DNA of 64,000 nt from Pelomonas sp. CA6 (GCF_022549225.1 NZ_JAKZFD010000005.1:186001-250000), one strand, 5' to 3'; shown: positions 1-9,434, numbered from the stretch's first letter. The notes: generated by a model from the sequence alone, not told the origin. Numbers and translations are program-made.

Positions 1-417
1 CATCGCCTCGACCTCCGCCGCCAGCGCCAGAGTCTGGGCCGCGTCCCATTGCGGCACGATGCCGGCATGCACCATCAGCCAGCCCTGGTCCAGGCAGGCC
101 AGGCGCTGGTGGCGCAGCCAATGCAGCAGCGGTTCGCGGTCGGCGGCCCGGAGCACGCCGTCCAGTGTGTCGTTGCGCTGCGGCTCGCGCACACCCGCGG
201 CGGTCGCCAGCAGATGCAGGTCGTGGTTGCCCAGCAGGCAGGTCACCGCCCCGCCCAGCGACTGCAGCCGGCGCAACACGCTCAGCGAGTCCGGGCCGCG
301 GTTGACCAGGTCACCGAGCAGGTGCAGGTGGTCGCGCGAGGGGGAGAAGTCGATTTTGTGGAGCAGGCGGGCGAAGGCGTCGCCGCAGCCCTGGAGGTCG
401 CCGATCAAATAGTGCAT
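1..417 (-). CDS. apaH: Symmetrical diadenosine tetraphosphatase ApaH (partial, C-terminus outside the window)
   Basis: Hydrolyses Ap4A and related dinucleoside polyphosphates to ADP, a cytoplasmic stress-nucleotide clearance and RNA decapping role. The minus-strand reading starts at the ATG at 417 and runs off the left edge after 139 codons. It begins MHYLIGDLQGCGDAF and carries the metallophosphoesterase signatures GDLQGC, GDLVNRGP and GNHD in the expected order and spacing. Roughly the N-terminal half of the usual ~275-residue protein is present. It is transcribed divergently from the CNNM gene starting at 512, leaving a 94-bp shared promoter region. Identification is firm from the three metal-binding motifs. 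Confidence 0.93.
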   Translation of the reverse strand, partial: MHYLIGDLQGCGDAFARLLHKIDFSPSRDHLHLLGDLVNRGPDSLSVLRRLQSLGGAVTCLLGNHDLHLLATAAGVREPQRNDTLDGVLRAADREPLLHWLRHQRLACLDQGWLMVHAGIVPQWDAAQTLALAAEVEAM

Positions 418-511
418 ACCGGGATTGTGCTGTCGGTCCTGTCAGATCCTTCTGATACGCTTGCGCCCTTCCGAATTGCCGTGCGCACCGGGTCAAACCC
501 GGGCGCCCTCC

Positions 512-1816
512 ATGGACACTGCGCTTGTCATTTTCCTGATTCTGCTCAACGGCCTGTTTGCGATGTCCGAGATGGCCCTCACCGCCGCTCGCAAGGCCAG
601 ACTCCAGGTGATGCTGGAGGCCGGGGAGTCCGGCGCGCAGGCCGCGATGGACCTGCATGAGAACCCCACCAAGTTCCTCTCCACGGTGCAGATCGGAATC
701 ACCTCCATTGGCGTGCTCAACGGCATCGTGGGCGAGGCGGCGTTCTCCGACCCGGTCGCGCATTGGCTGATGAGCATGCTGCCGCTGGAGACGCGCGTGG
801 CCCAGATCGCCGCCACCGCGCTGGTGGTGATCAGCCTGACCATCCTGACCATCATCTTCGGCGAGCTGGTGCCCAAGCGCCTGGGCCAGATGTATCCCGA
901 GGTGGTGGCGCGCATGGTGGCACCGCCGATGGAGCTGCTGTCCACGGCGGCCAAGCCCTTCGTGAAGCTGCTGAGCTTCAGCACCGAGGCGGTGCTGGGC
1001 CTGATGGGCCTGCGCGGCAGCGGCCAGCGCAGCGTGACCGAAGAAGAGATCGCCGCCAGCCTGGAGGAGGGCCTGGACGCCGGCGTGATCGAGGCGCACG
1101 AGCACCAGATGGTGCGCAATGTGTTCCGACTCGACGAGCGCCAGATCGGCTCGATGATGATCCCGCGCGCCGAAATCGCCTGGCTGGACGTGACGGACGG
1201 CACCGAGCAGGTGCTGCAAGTGATGAAGGCGCATGGCTTCAGCCGCTACCCGGTCTGCCGCGGCGGACTGGGCGACGTGCTGGGCGTGATCAGCGCGCAG
1301 CAACTGGCGGCGCGCGCGCTGTCCGGCGCGCCGCTGGACCTCAGCCAGGACCTGGAGGCCGCCGTCTACGTGCCGGAGACACTGTCCGGCATGGAGCTGC
1401 TGGCGCACATGCGTGCGTCGGACGCGCAACTGATTTTCGTGGTCGACGAATACGGCGAAGTGCAGGGCGTGATCGCGCTGCGCGACGTGCTGGAGGCCAT
1501 CGCGGGCGAGTTCAGTGCGCCCAGCGATGGCGATGCCTGGGCGGTGCAACGCGAGGACGGGAGCTGGCTGATGGACGGCCTGATCCCGGTGCCCGAGCTG
1601 AAAGACCGCCTGGACCTGAAGGAACTGCCCGAGGAGGATCGTGGGCGCTACAACACCCTGGCCGGCATGGTGATGCTGCTGCTGGGGCGTCTGCCGCGCA
1701 CGGCCGATGTGGTGGAGTGGGACGCGTGGAGATTCGAGGTCGTGGACCTCGACGGCAAGCGTGTGGACAAGGTGCTGGTCTCGAGACTGGCCAATGATGG
1801 AGATGAGCTGAAATGA
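512..1816 (+). CDS. CNNM/CBS-domain membrane protein (HlyC/CorC family transporter)
   Basis: A 434-residue inner-membrane protein of the family linked to Mg/Co homeostasis, often annotated hemolysin C-like. The start at 512 (MDTALVIFLILLNG) is chosen because the first hydrophobic segment begins there; an upstream extension in the same frame has no membrane or family character. Visible parts in order are a DUF21/CNNM membrane domain (residues about 1-195, three to four hydrophobic segments, with GELVPKRLG), a CBS pair (about 215-335, with VVDEYGEVQGVI), and a C-terminal CorC_HlyC domain (about 350-430) containing the typical YNTLAG segment. It overlaps the following SapC-family gene by 4 bp (ATGA). 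The transported ion cannot be read from the sequence. Confidence 0.9.
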   Translation: MDTALVIFLILLNGLFAMSEMALTAARKARLQVMLEAGESGAQAAMDLHENPTKFLSTVQIGITSIGVLNGIVGEAAFSDPVAHWLMSMLPLETRVAQIAATALVVISLTILTIIFGELVPKRLGQMYPEVVARMVAPPMELLSTAAKPFVKLLSFSTEAVLGLMGLRGSGQRSVTEEEIAASLEEGLDAGVIEAHEHQMVRNVFRLDERQIGSMMIPRAEIAWLDVTDGTEQVLQVMKAHGFSRYPVCRGGLGDVLGVISAQQLAARALSGAPLDLSQDLEAAVYVPETLSGMELLAHMRASDAQLIFVVDEYGEVQGVIALRDVLEAIAGEFSAPSDGDAWAVQREDGSWLMDGLIPVPELKDRLDLKELPEEDRGRYNTLAGMVMLLLGRLPRTADVVEWDAWRFEVVDLDGKRVDKVLVSRLANDGDELK

Positions 1817-2544
1817 GCACCCCCCCGATGTACAGCAGCCTGGTGGCGCTGGACCGTGAGCAGCATCGCAAGCTGCGCCTGAAGACCGACCTGTCCTCGC
1901 TGGACCGGGTCGCCGGACTGAACTCCGTGTTCCTGGCGGTCGTCGAGTTCGCCGACGCCTGCAAGGACTTCCCCATCGTCTTCGTGCGCGTGGGTACGCC
2001 GGCCGAGGGCCAGCCCCAAGCCGTGGCGCCGCTGGCCGTGTTCGGCCTGAAGCCGGGCAGCAACCTGTTCGTCAAGGACGGCCAATGGACCGGCCGCTAC
2101 ATGCCCGCCTACGTGCGCCGCTATCCCTTCGCGATGGCCCGTCTGGCCGAAGGCTCGCAGGACATGGCCATGGTCTTCGACGGCGGCTGGGAAGGCCTGT
2201 CCGAGACCGAGGGCAATGCGCTGTTCAACGATGACGGCGAGCCCAGCGAGTTCCTGCTCGGTGCCAAGTCCTTCGTCGAGAACTTCGAGGTGGAATCCGA
2301 GCGCACGCGCCTGGCCTGCGAAGAGCTGATGACGCTGGATCTGCTGCGCGACATGCGTTTCGAGGCCACGCTGCCCAATGGCGAGAAGATCGACGTCGAG
2401 GGCTTCCTGACCGTCGACGAGGAAAAGCTGGCGGCGCTGGACGATGCGAAAGTCGCACAGCTGTTCCGCAATGGCCTGCTCGCGCTGATCGAGATGCACC
2501 GTGTCTCGCTGGGCAATATGAGCCGGCTCGCCGGACAGTACTGA
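1813..2544 (+). CDS. SapC family protein
   Basis: A 243-residue protein matching the SapC family (named after a Campylobacter S-layer locus), whose biochemical role is unknown. Family hallmarks seen are the N-terminal region before GLNSVFLAVVEF, the FGLKPGSNLFV and YMPAYVRRYPF segments, and a C-terminal helix with LFRNGLLALIEMHRVSLGN. There is no signal peptide or membrane segment, so a cytoplasmic location is inferred. It starts inside the stop codon of the CNNM gene, so translational coupling is likely. A strong 15-bp hairpin begins 37 bp after its stop. No S-layer gene is present here, and SapC-type genes are common in bacteria without S-layers. Confidence 0.85.
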   Translation: MSTPPMYSSLVALDREQHRKLRLKTDLSSLDRVAGLNSVFLAVVEFADACKDFPIVFVRVGTPAEGQPQAVAPLAVFGLKPGSNLFVKDGQWTGRYMPAYVRRYPFAMARLAEGSQDMAMVFDGGWEGLSETEGNALFNDDGEPSEFLLGAKSFVENFEVESERTRLACEELMTLDLLRDMRFEATLPNGEKIDVEGFLTVDEEKLAALDDAKVAQLFRNGLLALIEMHRVSLGNMSRLAGQY

Positions 2545-2580
2545 GCCCGTGCCGCGAGGGCTCGCGGGCCCTGACCGCCG

Positions 2581-2638
2581 CCAGGCACGGCCGTCCCGAG
2601 GGCGACGGCCTGTGCCTGGCGTGCCCCCGCGAGGGGGC
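2581..2638. other. Two consecutive strong hairpins after the SapC-family gene
   Basis: Arms at 2581-2595 and 2604-2619 pair over 15 bp with a single T bulge at 2611 and an 8-nt loop. A second hairpin (2623-2628 with 2633-2638, loop GCGA) follows at once. No T-run follows either, so this is not a canonical intrinsic terminator. A 3'-end stabilising or rho-assisted termination structure is inferred. Confidence 0.5.
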
Positions 2639-2815
2639 GTGAGCGTCCGCGGCAGTCCGCCCTGAACGCGGCGGAACTGACTGACGTCTGACACCGGCAA
2701 GATCTGGCCTCCGACCTGTGCATTCGGGGAGACAGTCTTGCGGGTTTGCTTGATCTTCTTTCCCCCAGTCTCTGGTTAGCATGTCTTCACTTGTAATGGA
2801 GACAAGGCCCGATTG

Positions 2816-4177
2816 ATGACCGTGATGGTGTTTGAGGCCTTCATCTCCACACCGCAGATGCAGGCGGTGTACGCCGAGGGCGCGGTCGCGCAGGCGTTGA
2901 TGGATGTGGAGGCAGCGGTGGCGAGGGTGCAGGCCAGGCTGGGCCTGATCCCGTCGCACGCGGGTCAGGCGATCGCCAGCCTGTGCCGCGCCGAACTGTA
3001 CGACGTGCCTGCCATCATGGCCGCCGCCGCCCGCCGTGGCGGGCCGGCCCAGCCGCTGGTGCAGAAGCTGCGCGAGACCGTCGCGTTGTTCGACCCCGTG
3101 GCCGCGGGCTACGTGCACTGGGGGTGTACCGACCAGGACCTGGTCGATACCGCGCAGGCCCTGCTCACGCAGCGCGCGCTGCGCCTGATCGATGAGGACC
3201 TGCTGCAGCTCTGCGGCCATTTGCTGGACCTGGCCGAGCGCGAGGTGCAGCGCCCCATGCTGACGCGCATCCAGCTGCGGCCGGATTCGGTGCAGAGCCT
3301 GCGCGCCAAGATCGTCACCTGGCTGGCGCCGCTGCTGCGCTCCGCGCAGGCCTTGCGCAGCGCCGCGCGCGACACACTGATGCTGCAGCTGGGCGGCCTG
3401 GGCGGCGCCCAGGTGGCCTGGGGCAGCAAGGACGACGCGCTGCGCGAGCAGGTGGCCGGCGAGCTGCACCTGGGTTGCCCGGCCACCGGCTGGCACAGCC
3501 AGCGCGACCGTGGCGCACGCCTGGGCGCGGAGCTGGGACTTCTGTGCATGGTGCTGGGCAAGCTGGCGCAAGACCTGACCCTTTTGTCGCAACCCGAGGT
3601 CGATGAGCTGGACTGGCCGGCAACCACCGCCAGCGGCACGCAGATCGGCTGCACGCCAGCACTGTCGGCGGCGCGCCGCGCGCCGCAGCGGGTCTCGGCG
3701 CTGCTCGCCTGCATGCCGCAGGTGCTGGAACACGAGGCCGGCGCCTGGCACGCCGAGCTGGCCGAATGGGCGGGGCTGATGCTGTCCGCCCATGGCTCGG
3801 TCCACGCGCTGGTGCAGGTGCTGGCCAGCCTGCGCATCAAGCCCGCGCGCATGCTGTCGCAGATCGAGGCGCAGAGCGACCTGGTGTTCCAGGCTCCGCT
3901 GCGGCAGCTGCTGACCGACGAGCTGGGGCGCTCCCGCGCCGAGCCGCTGATGGACGACCTGCTGGCCCTGGTCCGCGATGGGCAGGGGCCTCTGCGCCGC
4001 CTGGCCCAGGGACTGCTGGGTGAAGGCGCGCCGCTGGCCGGCCGCATGACGCCGGCGCGCATGGCCCAGGTCTTCGATGTGGACGCTGCGGCGGCGCGCG
4101 CCGACGCGCGTGCGGTTGGCAGCCTGCAGCAGGCCCGTTCGCTGTGGGCCGAACTGTGCGATAGCGCACCGTTCTGA
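2816..4177 (+). CDS. Fumarase/aspartase-superfamily protein, PcaB-like, with degenerate active-site signature
   Basis: A 453-residue protein with the overall plan of 3-carboxy-cis,cis-muconate cycloisomerase/adenylosuccinate-lyase proteins: MQAVYAEGAVAQALMDVE near the N-terminus, then HWGCTDQDLVDTA (conserved region 1) and the long helical core. Two catalytic regions look lost. Region 2 reads TRIQLRPDSVQS instead of the usual TxxQxAxPxTFG, and region 3, normally GSSxMPxKxNP with the catalytic Ser loop, reads GTQIGCTPALSAARRAP. No pca genes are nearby. The start is ATG 2816, with GGAGAC about 10 bp upstream; a TTG lies one codon earlier. Likely a pseudoenzyme or repurposed paralogue; cytoplasmic; function unknown. 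Confidence 0.75.
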   Translation: MTVMVFEAFISTPQMQAVYAEGAVAQALMDVEAAVARVQARLGLIPSHAGQAIASLCRAELYDVPAIMAAAARRGGPAQPLVQKLRETVALFDPVAAGYVHWGCTDQDLVDTAQALLTQRALRLIDEDLLQLCGHLLDLAEREVQRPMLTRIQLRPDSVQSLRAKIVTWLAPLLRSAQALRSAARDTLMLQLGGLGGAQVAWGSKDDALREQVAGELHLGCPATGWHSQRDRGARLGAELGLLCMVLGKLAQDLTLLSQPEVDELDWPATTASGTQIGCTPALSAARRAPQRVSALLACMPQVLEHEAGAWHAELAEWAGLMLSAHGSVHALVQVLASLRIKPARMLSQIEAQSDLVFQAPLRQLLTDELGRSRAEPLMDDLLALVRDGQGPLRRLAQGLLGEGAPLAGRMTPARMAQVFDVDAAAARADARAVGSLQQARSLWAELCDSAPF

Positions 4178-4342
4178 GCTTGCGAGCGGGCCGGTCCCCC
4201 GGGTTTCCCCGCCTAAGGGGGATTGCAGCCATTTGTAACGTCCTTGCGCAGTTGTTAGGCGCGATCGGAATGCGACAGACCAGTCATGCCGAGGCTCTAG
4301 ACTTCGCCCGCTGCTTGAAAGAGGCGCGGGCAGGAGAACGGA

Positions 4343-5116
4343 ATGGCTGAGGATTTCACGACATGGACTGACACCGAAGAGACGGCACAGCTCTCTCCGG
4401 CCGTTCTTCCAAGCTCGCTCCGTTCCACGCCGGCCGACAGCCTGATCGACTGGAGTTTTGCCCAGGGCGCGCGGCTTGCGGAGCGCTCCAGCGAGGCGGG
4501 CCCCATCGTGTTGCGCGCGATGACGCCATCGAGCACGCGCAGTCTGCTGGAGCGTCGTTATGCCTGGCGCGGCTACCGGCTGGGGCAGCCGGTGCGCAGC
4601 GGGGCGCTGGCGCTGGGCGCCGAACTGAATGGGCGCCTGGTCGGCACGCTGGGCCTGCGCCACGATGGCCACCAGGGTCTGATGGTGGACGCCAGCTTCC
4701 CGCGCGCAATGGCCGAGCTGCGCGAGCAGGGCTACAAGCTGTGCGAGTTCACGCGCCTGGCTGTCGAGCCGACGTCGGCGTCCAAGACCATCCTCTCCGG
4801 TCTTTTCCACCTGGCCTATTTGCATGCCAGCCGCCATTGGGGCACGCGCATGCTGGTGATCGAGGTCAACCCGCGCCACGTGAGCTTCTACCGCCGCATG
4901 CTGGGGTTCCGTGCCCACGGCGAAGTGGCCGTCAACCGCAGCGTCGGCGCGCCGGCGGTGCTGATGACGCTGGACCTGGATGAGGGCGCGCAACAGGTGG
5001 CCCGCTATGGCGGCGAGCTGGCGCTGGCGCGTCAGGTGCGCAGCCTCTATCCCTACTTCTTCTCGCCGATCGAGGAGCCGCGGCTGGTGCGCCGTCTGGC
5101 GCAGGCCTTCGGCTGA
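4343..5116 (+). CDS. N-acyl amino acid synthase FeeM-like acyltransferase
   Basis: A 257-residue GNAT-fold protein resembling FeeM, which joins a fatty acyl chain from acyl-ACP to an amino acid such as tyrosine and is related to acyl-homoserine-lactone synthases. Supporting segments are LERRYAWRGYRLG (cf. the RY.WRGY start of the catalytic domain), LVGTLGLRHDG, CEFTRLAVEPTSASK, LFHLAYLHAS, VIEVNPRHVSFYRRMLGF and the C-terminal LYPYFFSP. A ~55-residue N-terminal extension precedes the domain. RBS GGAGAA lies 8 bp before ATG 4343, and a possible -10 (TAGACT) lies near 4296. It stands alone between unrelated genes, so no partner is suggested. Family call is strong; substrate is inference. Confidence 0.82.
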   Translation: MAEDFTTWTDTEETAQLSPAVLPSSLRSTPADSLIDWSFAQGARLAERSSEAGPIVLRAMTPSSTRSLLERRYAWRGYRLGQPVRSGALALGAELNGRLVGTLGLRHDGHQGLMVDASFPRAMAELREQGYKLCEFTRLAVEPTSASKTILSGLFHLAYLHASRHWGTRMLVIEVNPRHVSFYRRMLGFRAHGEVAVNRSVGAPAVLMTLDLDEGAQQVARYGGELALARQVRSLYPYFFSPIEEPRLVRRLAQAFG

Positions 5117-5217
5117 TCGGCATGGGCGGGCGCGGCGACGCGGCGGTCTCGTGCCGCCGCCCGGACGGGTGCGGCTCGGGCCGGTGGTGCGCGCGCCTCG
5201 AGTCGGGCGGCGGCTCT

Positions 5218-5223
5218 TAAAAT
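5218..5223 (+). promoter_or_regulatory. -10 hexamer TAAAAT directly before the permease start
   Basis: TAAAAT ends 10 bp before ATG 5233, so transcription would begin within about 3 nt of the start codon. No Shine-Dalgarno sequence lies between. No good -35 is seen. Confidence 0.45.
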
Positions 5224-5232
5224 CGCCGCGCT

Positions 5233-6522
5233 ATGCAGGATTCCAACGTGCAGCACGCGGTCGTGCTGACGGTCTTCACGATCGTCTATCTGGGCATGAT
5301 TCTGGGCGGCTTGCCACGCCTGAAGCTGGACCGCACGGGGGTGGCGCTGCTGGGCGCCATCGTCATCGTCGGCAGCGAGGTGATGACGCCCGAGGCGGCG
5401 GCGCTGTCCATCCATCTGCCCACCATCCTGCTGCTGTTCTCCTTCATGGTGATCTCGGCGCAGATGCGGCTGGGCGGCTTCTACGACGCGGTGACGCGCC
5501 GCGTCGCCGCGCTGCCGCTGTCGGAGACGCAGCTGCTGGGCGTGGTGATCGCGGTGGCGGGCGGCCTGTCGGCGCTGTTCTCCAATGACATCGTCTGTCT
5601 GGCGATGGCGCCGGTGCTGGCGCGCGCCATCGTGCGCCGCGGCCTTGATCCCATTCCCTATCTCCTCGCGCTGGCCTGCGCGAGCAACATCGGCTCGGCC
5701 GCCACGCTGATCGGCAATCCGCAGAACATGCTGATCGGCGAGGTGCTGCACCTGCATTTCGGCGACTATCTGCGCCAGGCAGCGGTGCCGGTGCTGCTGT
5801 CGCTGCTGCTGCTGTGGGCCTGGATGGCGCTGATGCTGCACCGGCGCGCGCGCGCCGAAGCGGGCGACACGGGCCGGCCCCGGGCCGCGGAAGCGGTGCC
5901 GGCCGCGCTGTCCCAGGGTGCCGAAGAAACCATCCCCTTCGACGGCTGGCAGACGCTCAAGGGCCTGCTGGTGGCCGGCGTGCTGGTCTGGGTCTTCGTC
6001 GCGACCGACTGGCCGCGCGACGTCGCGGCGCTGGTCGGCGCGGGCCTGCTGCTGCTGTCGCAGCGCTTCCATTCCTCGCGCGTGCTGGGGCAGATTGACT
6101 GGGAGCTGCTGGTGCTCTTCATGGGCTTGTTCGTCGTCAACCATGCCTTCGAGCTCACCGGCATGGCAGCCCAGGCCCTGCAGTGGCTGTTGGCCAAGGG
6201 CTGGAATCTGCATGAGCCCTGGACCCTGTTCTTCAGCACGCTGGGCCTGTCCAACCTGGTGTCCAACGTGCCCGCGGTGATGCTGCTGCTGCCGGCCGCG
6301 TCGGAGCCTGGCGCCCCGGCCCACGCCGGGCTGGGCCTGGCGCTGGTCAGCACAATGGCGGGCAACCTGCTGATCGTGGGCTCCATCGCCAACATCATCG
6401 TCGTCGATGCCGCGCGCAAGCTGGGGCTGGAGATCGACTGGAAGCGCCATGCCCTGACCGGCGTGCCGGTCACGCTGCTGAGCCTGGCGGTGACGGCGGC
6501 CTGGCTAATGGGCCAGGGCTGA
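5233..6522 (+). CDS. SLC13/ArsB-NhaD superfamily permease
   Basis: A 429-residue polytopic inner-membrane protein of the ion transporter superfamily (citrate, arsenite, Na+/H+ or sulfate carriers). About ten hydrophobic segments are visible, split by a charged central loop around residues 200-240. The duplicated signature is present: SNDIVCLAMAPVL and ASNIGSAATLIGNPQNM in the first half, SNLVSNVPAVMLLLP and NLLIVGSIANIIVV in the second. Asn/Gly/Pro re-entrant loops of this kind mark the family, but they do not tell the substrate. A sulfate or anion role would fit the nearby sulfate assimilation genes, but that is guesswork. It is monocistronic by spacing. Confidence 0.82.
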   Translation: MQDSNVQHAVVLTVFTIVYLGMILGGLPRLKLDRTGVALLGAIVIVGSEVMTPEAAALSIHLPTILLLFSFMVISAQMRLGGFYDAVTRRVAALPLSETQLLGVVIAVAGGLSALFSNDIVCLAMAPVLARAIVRRGLDPIPYLLALACASNIGSAATLIGNPQNMLIGEVLHLHFGDYLRQAAVPVLLSLLLLWAWMALMLHRRARAEAGDTGRPRAAEAVPAALSQGAEETIPFDGWQTLKGLLVAGVLVWVFVATDWPRDVAALVGAGLLLLSQRFHSSRVLGQIDWELLVLFMGLFVVNHAFELTGMAAQALQWLLAKGWNLHEPWTLFFSTLGLSNLVSNVPAVMLLLPAASEPGAPAHAGLGLALVSTMAGNLLIVGSIANIIVVDAARKLGLEIDWKRHALTGVPVTLLSLAVTAAWLMGQG

Positions 6523-6712
6523 CGCGCAGGACGGAGCCTGGGCGCTTCCGTCCAGGGCTGTTGTCCCGACTGGCCCGGCTGGCAAGAGGGTCAGGGCTTG
6601 TCCTCACCCGGGGCAGGACCGAAACTTGCCCGACAGCGATCCCGACCCTGCCTCGCTTCCCCCGCCTTCCGCGGACTCCGGCGAGATGGGTGACGGGGCA
6701 GGGAGGTGAGCG

Positions 6713-8257
6713 ATGTTTGACAGTCTCTCGATCGGGCGGCGACTGGCACTCTCTTTTGGCGCCGTGATTGCCGTGTTCCTTGTCGTCGTGGCCAGTGCCT
6801 TCACCAGCGTGACCCGGCTGAACGACGCGGAGCGCATGACCACGCACACCTACCAGGTGCTCGCGACGGGCGACAACATGCTCAAGGCCATGGTCAACAT
6901 GGAGACCGGCACGCGTGGTTTCCTGCTGGCCGGCCGGGACGAATACCTGGAGCCTTTCAACAAGGGCCTGGCGGCCTTCGACAAGCACTGGTCGGAAGCC
7001 CGGCAGCTGACCTCGGACAACCCCACCCAGCAGAAGCGCCTGGAGGACATGAAGGCGCGCCAGCAGGCCTTCAAGGCGGTGGCCGAGTCCCTGATCCAGC
7101 TGCGCCGCGAGGTGGGCACCGGCGCGAAGACCGCCGCCGAGCTGAGCGCGGCCTTTGGCGAGGGCCGGGACAAGGCGTCGATGGACGCCTTCCGCGCGCT
7201 GCAGGCCGACTTCGACGAGATGGAGCGCAGCCTGCTGAGCGTGCGCGCGCATGAGACCGAGCAGACGCGCAACAGGACCCGGCTGGTCCAGCTGCTGGGC
7301 AGTGCGGTGGCCGTGGCGGTGGCCCTCTGGCTGGGCTGGTGGATCAGCCGTTCCATCGCCAGTCCCATCCGCGAAGCGGTCAGCGTGGCGCAGACTGTGG
7401 CCGCGGGCGACCTGCGCTCCAACATCTCGAGCAGCCGGCGCGATGAGACCGGTTTGTTGCTGCAGGCGCTGGGCCTGATGAATGGCGCGCTGGTCCAGGT
7501 CGTCTCGACGGTGCGGCAGAGCAGCGAGTCCATCGCCTCGGGCTCGACGCAGATCGCCAACGGCAACGCGGACCTGAGCCAGCGCACCGAGGAACAGGCG
7601 AGCAATCTGCAGCAGACCGCGGCGTCGATGGAGCAGCTCTCCAGCACCGTGCGCACCAGCGGCGAGAACGCGCGGCAGGCCAGCCAGGCCGCCGACGGCG
7701 CGCGCGACGCCGCGGTGCGCGGTGGCGAGGTCGTCGCTCGCGTGGTGGGCACCATGGAGGCCATCAGCGCCAATTCGAACCGAATCGCCGACATCATCGG
7801 CGTCATCGACGGCATCGCCTTCCAGACCAACATCCTGGCGCTGAATGCCGCCGTCGAGGCGGCGCGCGCCGGCGAGCAGGGCCGCGGATTCGCCGTCGTG
7901 GCCGGCGAGGTGCGCAGCCTGGCCCAGCGCTCGGCCGAGGCCGCCCGCGAGATCAAGACGCTGATCACGACCAGCGTGGAAACGGTGGAGGCCGGCAGCC
8001 ACCTGGCCGGCGAGGCTCGCACGGCCATGGACGACATCGTCACCCAGGTCAAGCGCGTGGCCCAGCTGATCTCGGCCATCAGCGCCGCGGCCGCCGAGCA
8101 GACGGCGGGCATCGGCCAGATCAGCGACGCCGTGATGCAGCTGGATCAGGTCACGCAGCAGAACGCGGCGCTGGTGGAGGAAAGCGCCGCCGCGGCCGAG
8201 AGCCTGCGCCACCAGGCAGCCCGCCTGGTCGAGGCGGTGCAGGTGTTCAAGCTCTAG
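6713..8257 (+). CDS. Methyl-accepting chemotaxis protein with CHASE3-type sensor
   Basis: A 514-residue inner-membrane chemoreceptor. Order: TM1 (about 12-33), a periplasmic CHASE3-like helical sensor with the hallmark [19 protein letters not shown] (about 65-85), TM2 (about 195-212, [15 protein letters not shown]), HAMP, then the cytoplasmic signalling domain with the conserved hairpin tip [19 protein letters not shown]. It ends [10 protein letters not shown] and has no C-terminal CheR-binding pentapeptide. The ligand is unknown. GGAGG 5-6 bp upstream supports ATG 6713. No che genes are near, so it is an orphan receptor. Confidence 0.92.
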   Translation: MFDSLSIGRRLALSFGAVIAVFLVVVASAFTSVTRLNDAERMTTHTYQVLATGDNMLKAMVNMETGTRGFLLAGRDEYLEPFNKGLAAFDKHWSEARQLTSDNPTQQKRLEDMKARQQAFKAVAESLIQLRREVGTGAKTAAELSAAFGEGRDKASMDAFRALQADFDEMERSLLSVRAHETEQTRNRTRLVQLLGSAVAVAVALWLGWWISRSIASPIREAVSVAQTVAAGDLRSNISSSRRDETGLLLQALGLMNGALVQVVSTVRQSSESIASGSTQIANGNADLSQRTEEQASNLQQTAASMEQLSSTVRTSGENARQASQAADGARDAAVRGGEVVARVVGTMEAISANSNRIADIIGVIDGIAFQTNILALNAAVEAARAGEQGRGFAVVAGEVRSLAQRSAEAAREIKTLITTSVETVEAGSHLAGEARTAMDDIVTQVKRVAQLISAISAAAAEQTAGIGQISDAVMQLDQVTQQNAALVEESAAAAESLRHQAARLVEAVQVFKL

Positions 8258-8279
8258 CCTCTCGCCGGGGCCGGGCATG

Positions 8280-8307
8280 AAAAAAGCCGCCCGTGAAGGG
8301 CGGCTTG
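8280..8307 (-). terminator. Intrinsic terminator of the ferredoxin/FNR transcript
   Basis: Read on the minus strand: a 9-bp stem of AAGCCGCCC/GGGCGGCTT with a 5-nt loop, then a seven-T run (A-tract 8280-8286 on the plus strand). It sits 20 bp past the FNR stop. Confidence 0.85.
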
Positions 8308-8327
8308 TCGCTCGGCGAGGCGGGGCC

Positions 8328-9434
8328 TCAGTCGAACACCGGCGTTTCCACGCCCAGCACCTTGTGCAGCTTGGGGCTGGTGGTGGTGTATTGCAGGTGC
8401 ACGCGCTTCTCCGGGTTGATGTAGGGCGCGGCGCCGAAGGCGGCCAGCGCGGCCTCGTGGAAGCCCGACAGGATCAGCTTCTTCTTGCCCGGGTAGGTGT
8501 TGATGTCGCCCACCGCGAAGATGCCAGGGATGCTGGTCTCGAACTTCTCGGTGTCGACGACGATCTGCTTGCGCTCCAGCGCCAGGCCCCATTCGGCGAT
8601 CGGGCCCAGCTTGGGGGAGAGTCCGAAGAACACCAGCACCTGGTCGGCCGGCACGACGCGGGTCACGCCGTCGCCGCCGGTGACCTTCACGCCCTTGAGC
8701 GCGCCGTCCTCGGCCTCGTCCAGGTCGGTGACCTGGCCGACGATGAACTGCATCTCATAGGCCTCGCACAGCTCCTTCATCTTGGCCACGCTGGCCGGCG
8801 CGGCGCGGAAACCGTCGCGGCGGTGGACCAGGATCACACTCTCGGCCTTGTGCGGGTTGCCGTCCGCATTGCCGGCGCAGAAATTCAGCGCCCAGTCCAG
8901 CGCCGAGTCGCCGCCACCGACGATGAGCAGGTTCTTGCCAGCGAACTGCGCCGGGTTGCGCACCCGGTAGTGGACCTGCGAGCCCTCGTGTTTCTCAATG
9001 CCCTCGACCTTCAGCGTGCGCGGCTGGAACGAACCCACGCCGCCGGCGATGAAGATGGTCTTGGTGAGGAACTGCGTGCCCTTGGAGGTGGCGACGAAGA
9101 AGCGGCCGTCCTCGCGCTTTTCCACCGTCGTGACTTCCTGGCCCAGATGGAAGGTCGCGCCGAAGGGCTCGATCTGCTTCATCAGGTTATCCGTCAGCTC
9201 CTTGCCGGTCACCACGGGCAGGGCCGGAATGTCGTAGATGGGCTTGTCCGGATACAGCTCGATGCACTGGCCGCCGGGGTAGGCCAGCGAGTCGATGATG
9301 TGGGCCTTGATCTCCAGCAGGCCCAGTTCGAAGACCTGGAACAGGCCCACGGGGCCGGCGCCGACGATGACGGCATCGGTTTCGATCACGCCTGCGGGCG
9401 CGGCGGAGGTCGCTTGAGTCACTTGGTTTTCCAT
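8328..9434 (-). CDS. Ferredoxin--NADP(+) reductase, thioredoxin-reductase-like type
   Basis: FAD-dependent oxidoreductase moving electrons between NADPH and ferredoxin in the cytoplasm; 368 residues from ATG 9434 ([10 protein letters not shown]), preferred over a TTG seven codons upstream. Motifs: FAD-binding [11 protein letters not shown] near the N-terminus, [19 protein letters not shown] typical of this FNR type, the NADPH-binding [15 protein letters not shown] in the middle, and the FAD-closing [15 protein letters not shown] near the C-terminus. There is no CxxC redox pair as in true thioredoxin reductases. It follows fdxA by 58 bp on the same strand and ends at a terminator, so ferredoxin and reductase form one unit. 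Confidence 0.9.
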   Translation of the reverse strand: MENQVTQATSAAPAGVIETDAVIVGAGPVGLFQVFELGLLEIKAHIIDSLAYPGGQCIELYPDKPIYDIPALPVVTGKELTDNLMKQIEPFGATFHLGQEVTTVEKREDGRFFVATSKGTQFLTKTIFIAGGVGSFQPRTLKVEGIEKHEGSQVHYRVRNPAQFAGKNLLIVGGGDSALDWALNFCAGNADGNPHKAESVILVHRRDGFRAAPASVAKMKELCEAYEMQFIVGQVTDLDEAEDGALKGVKVTGGDGVTRVVPADQVLVFFGLSPKLGPIAEWGLALERKQIVVDTEKFETSIPGIFAVGDINTYPGKKKLILSGFHEAALAAFGAAPYINPEKRVHLQYTTTSPKLHKVLGVETPVFD

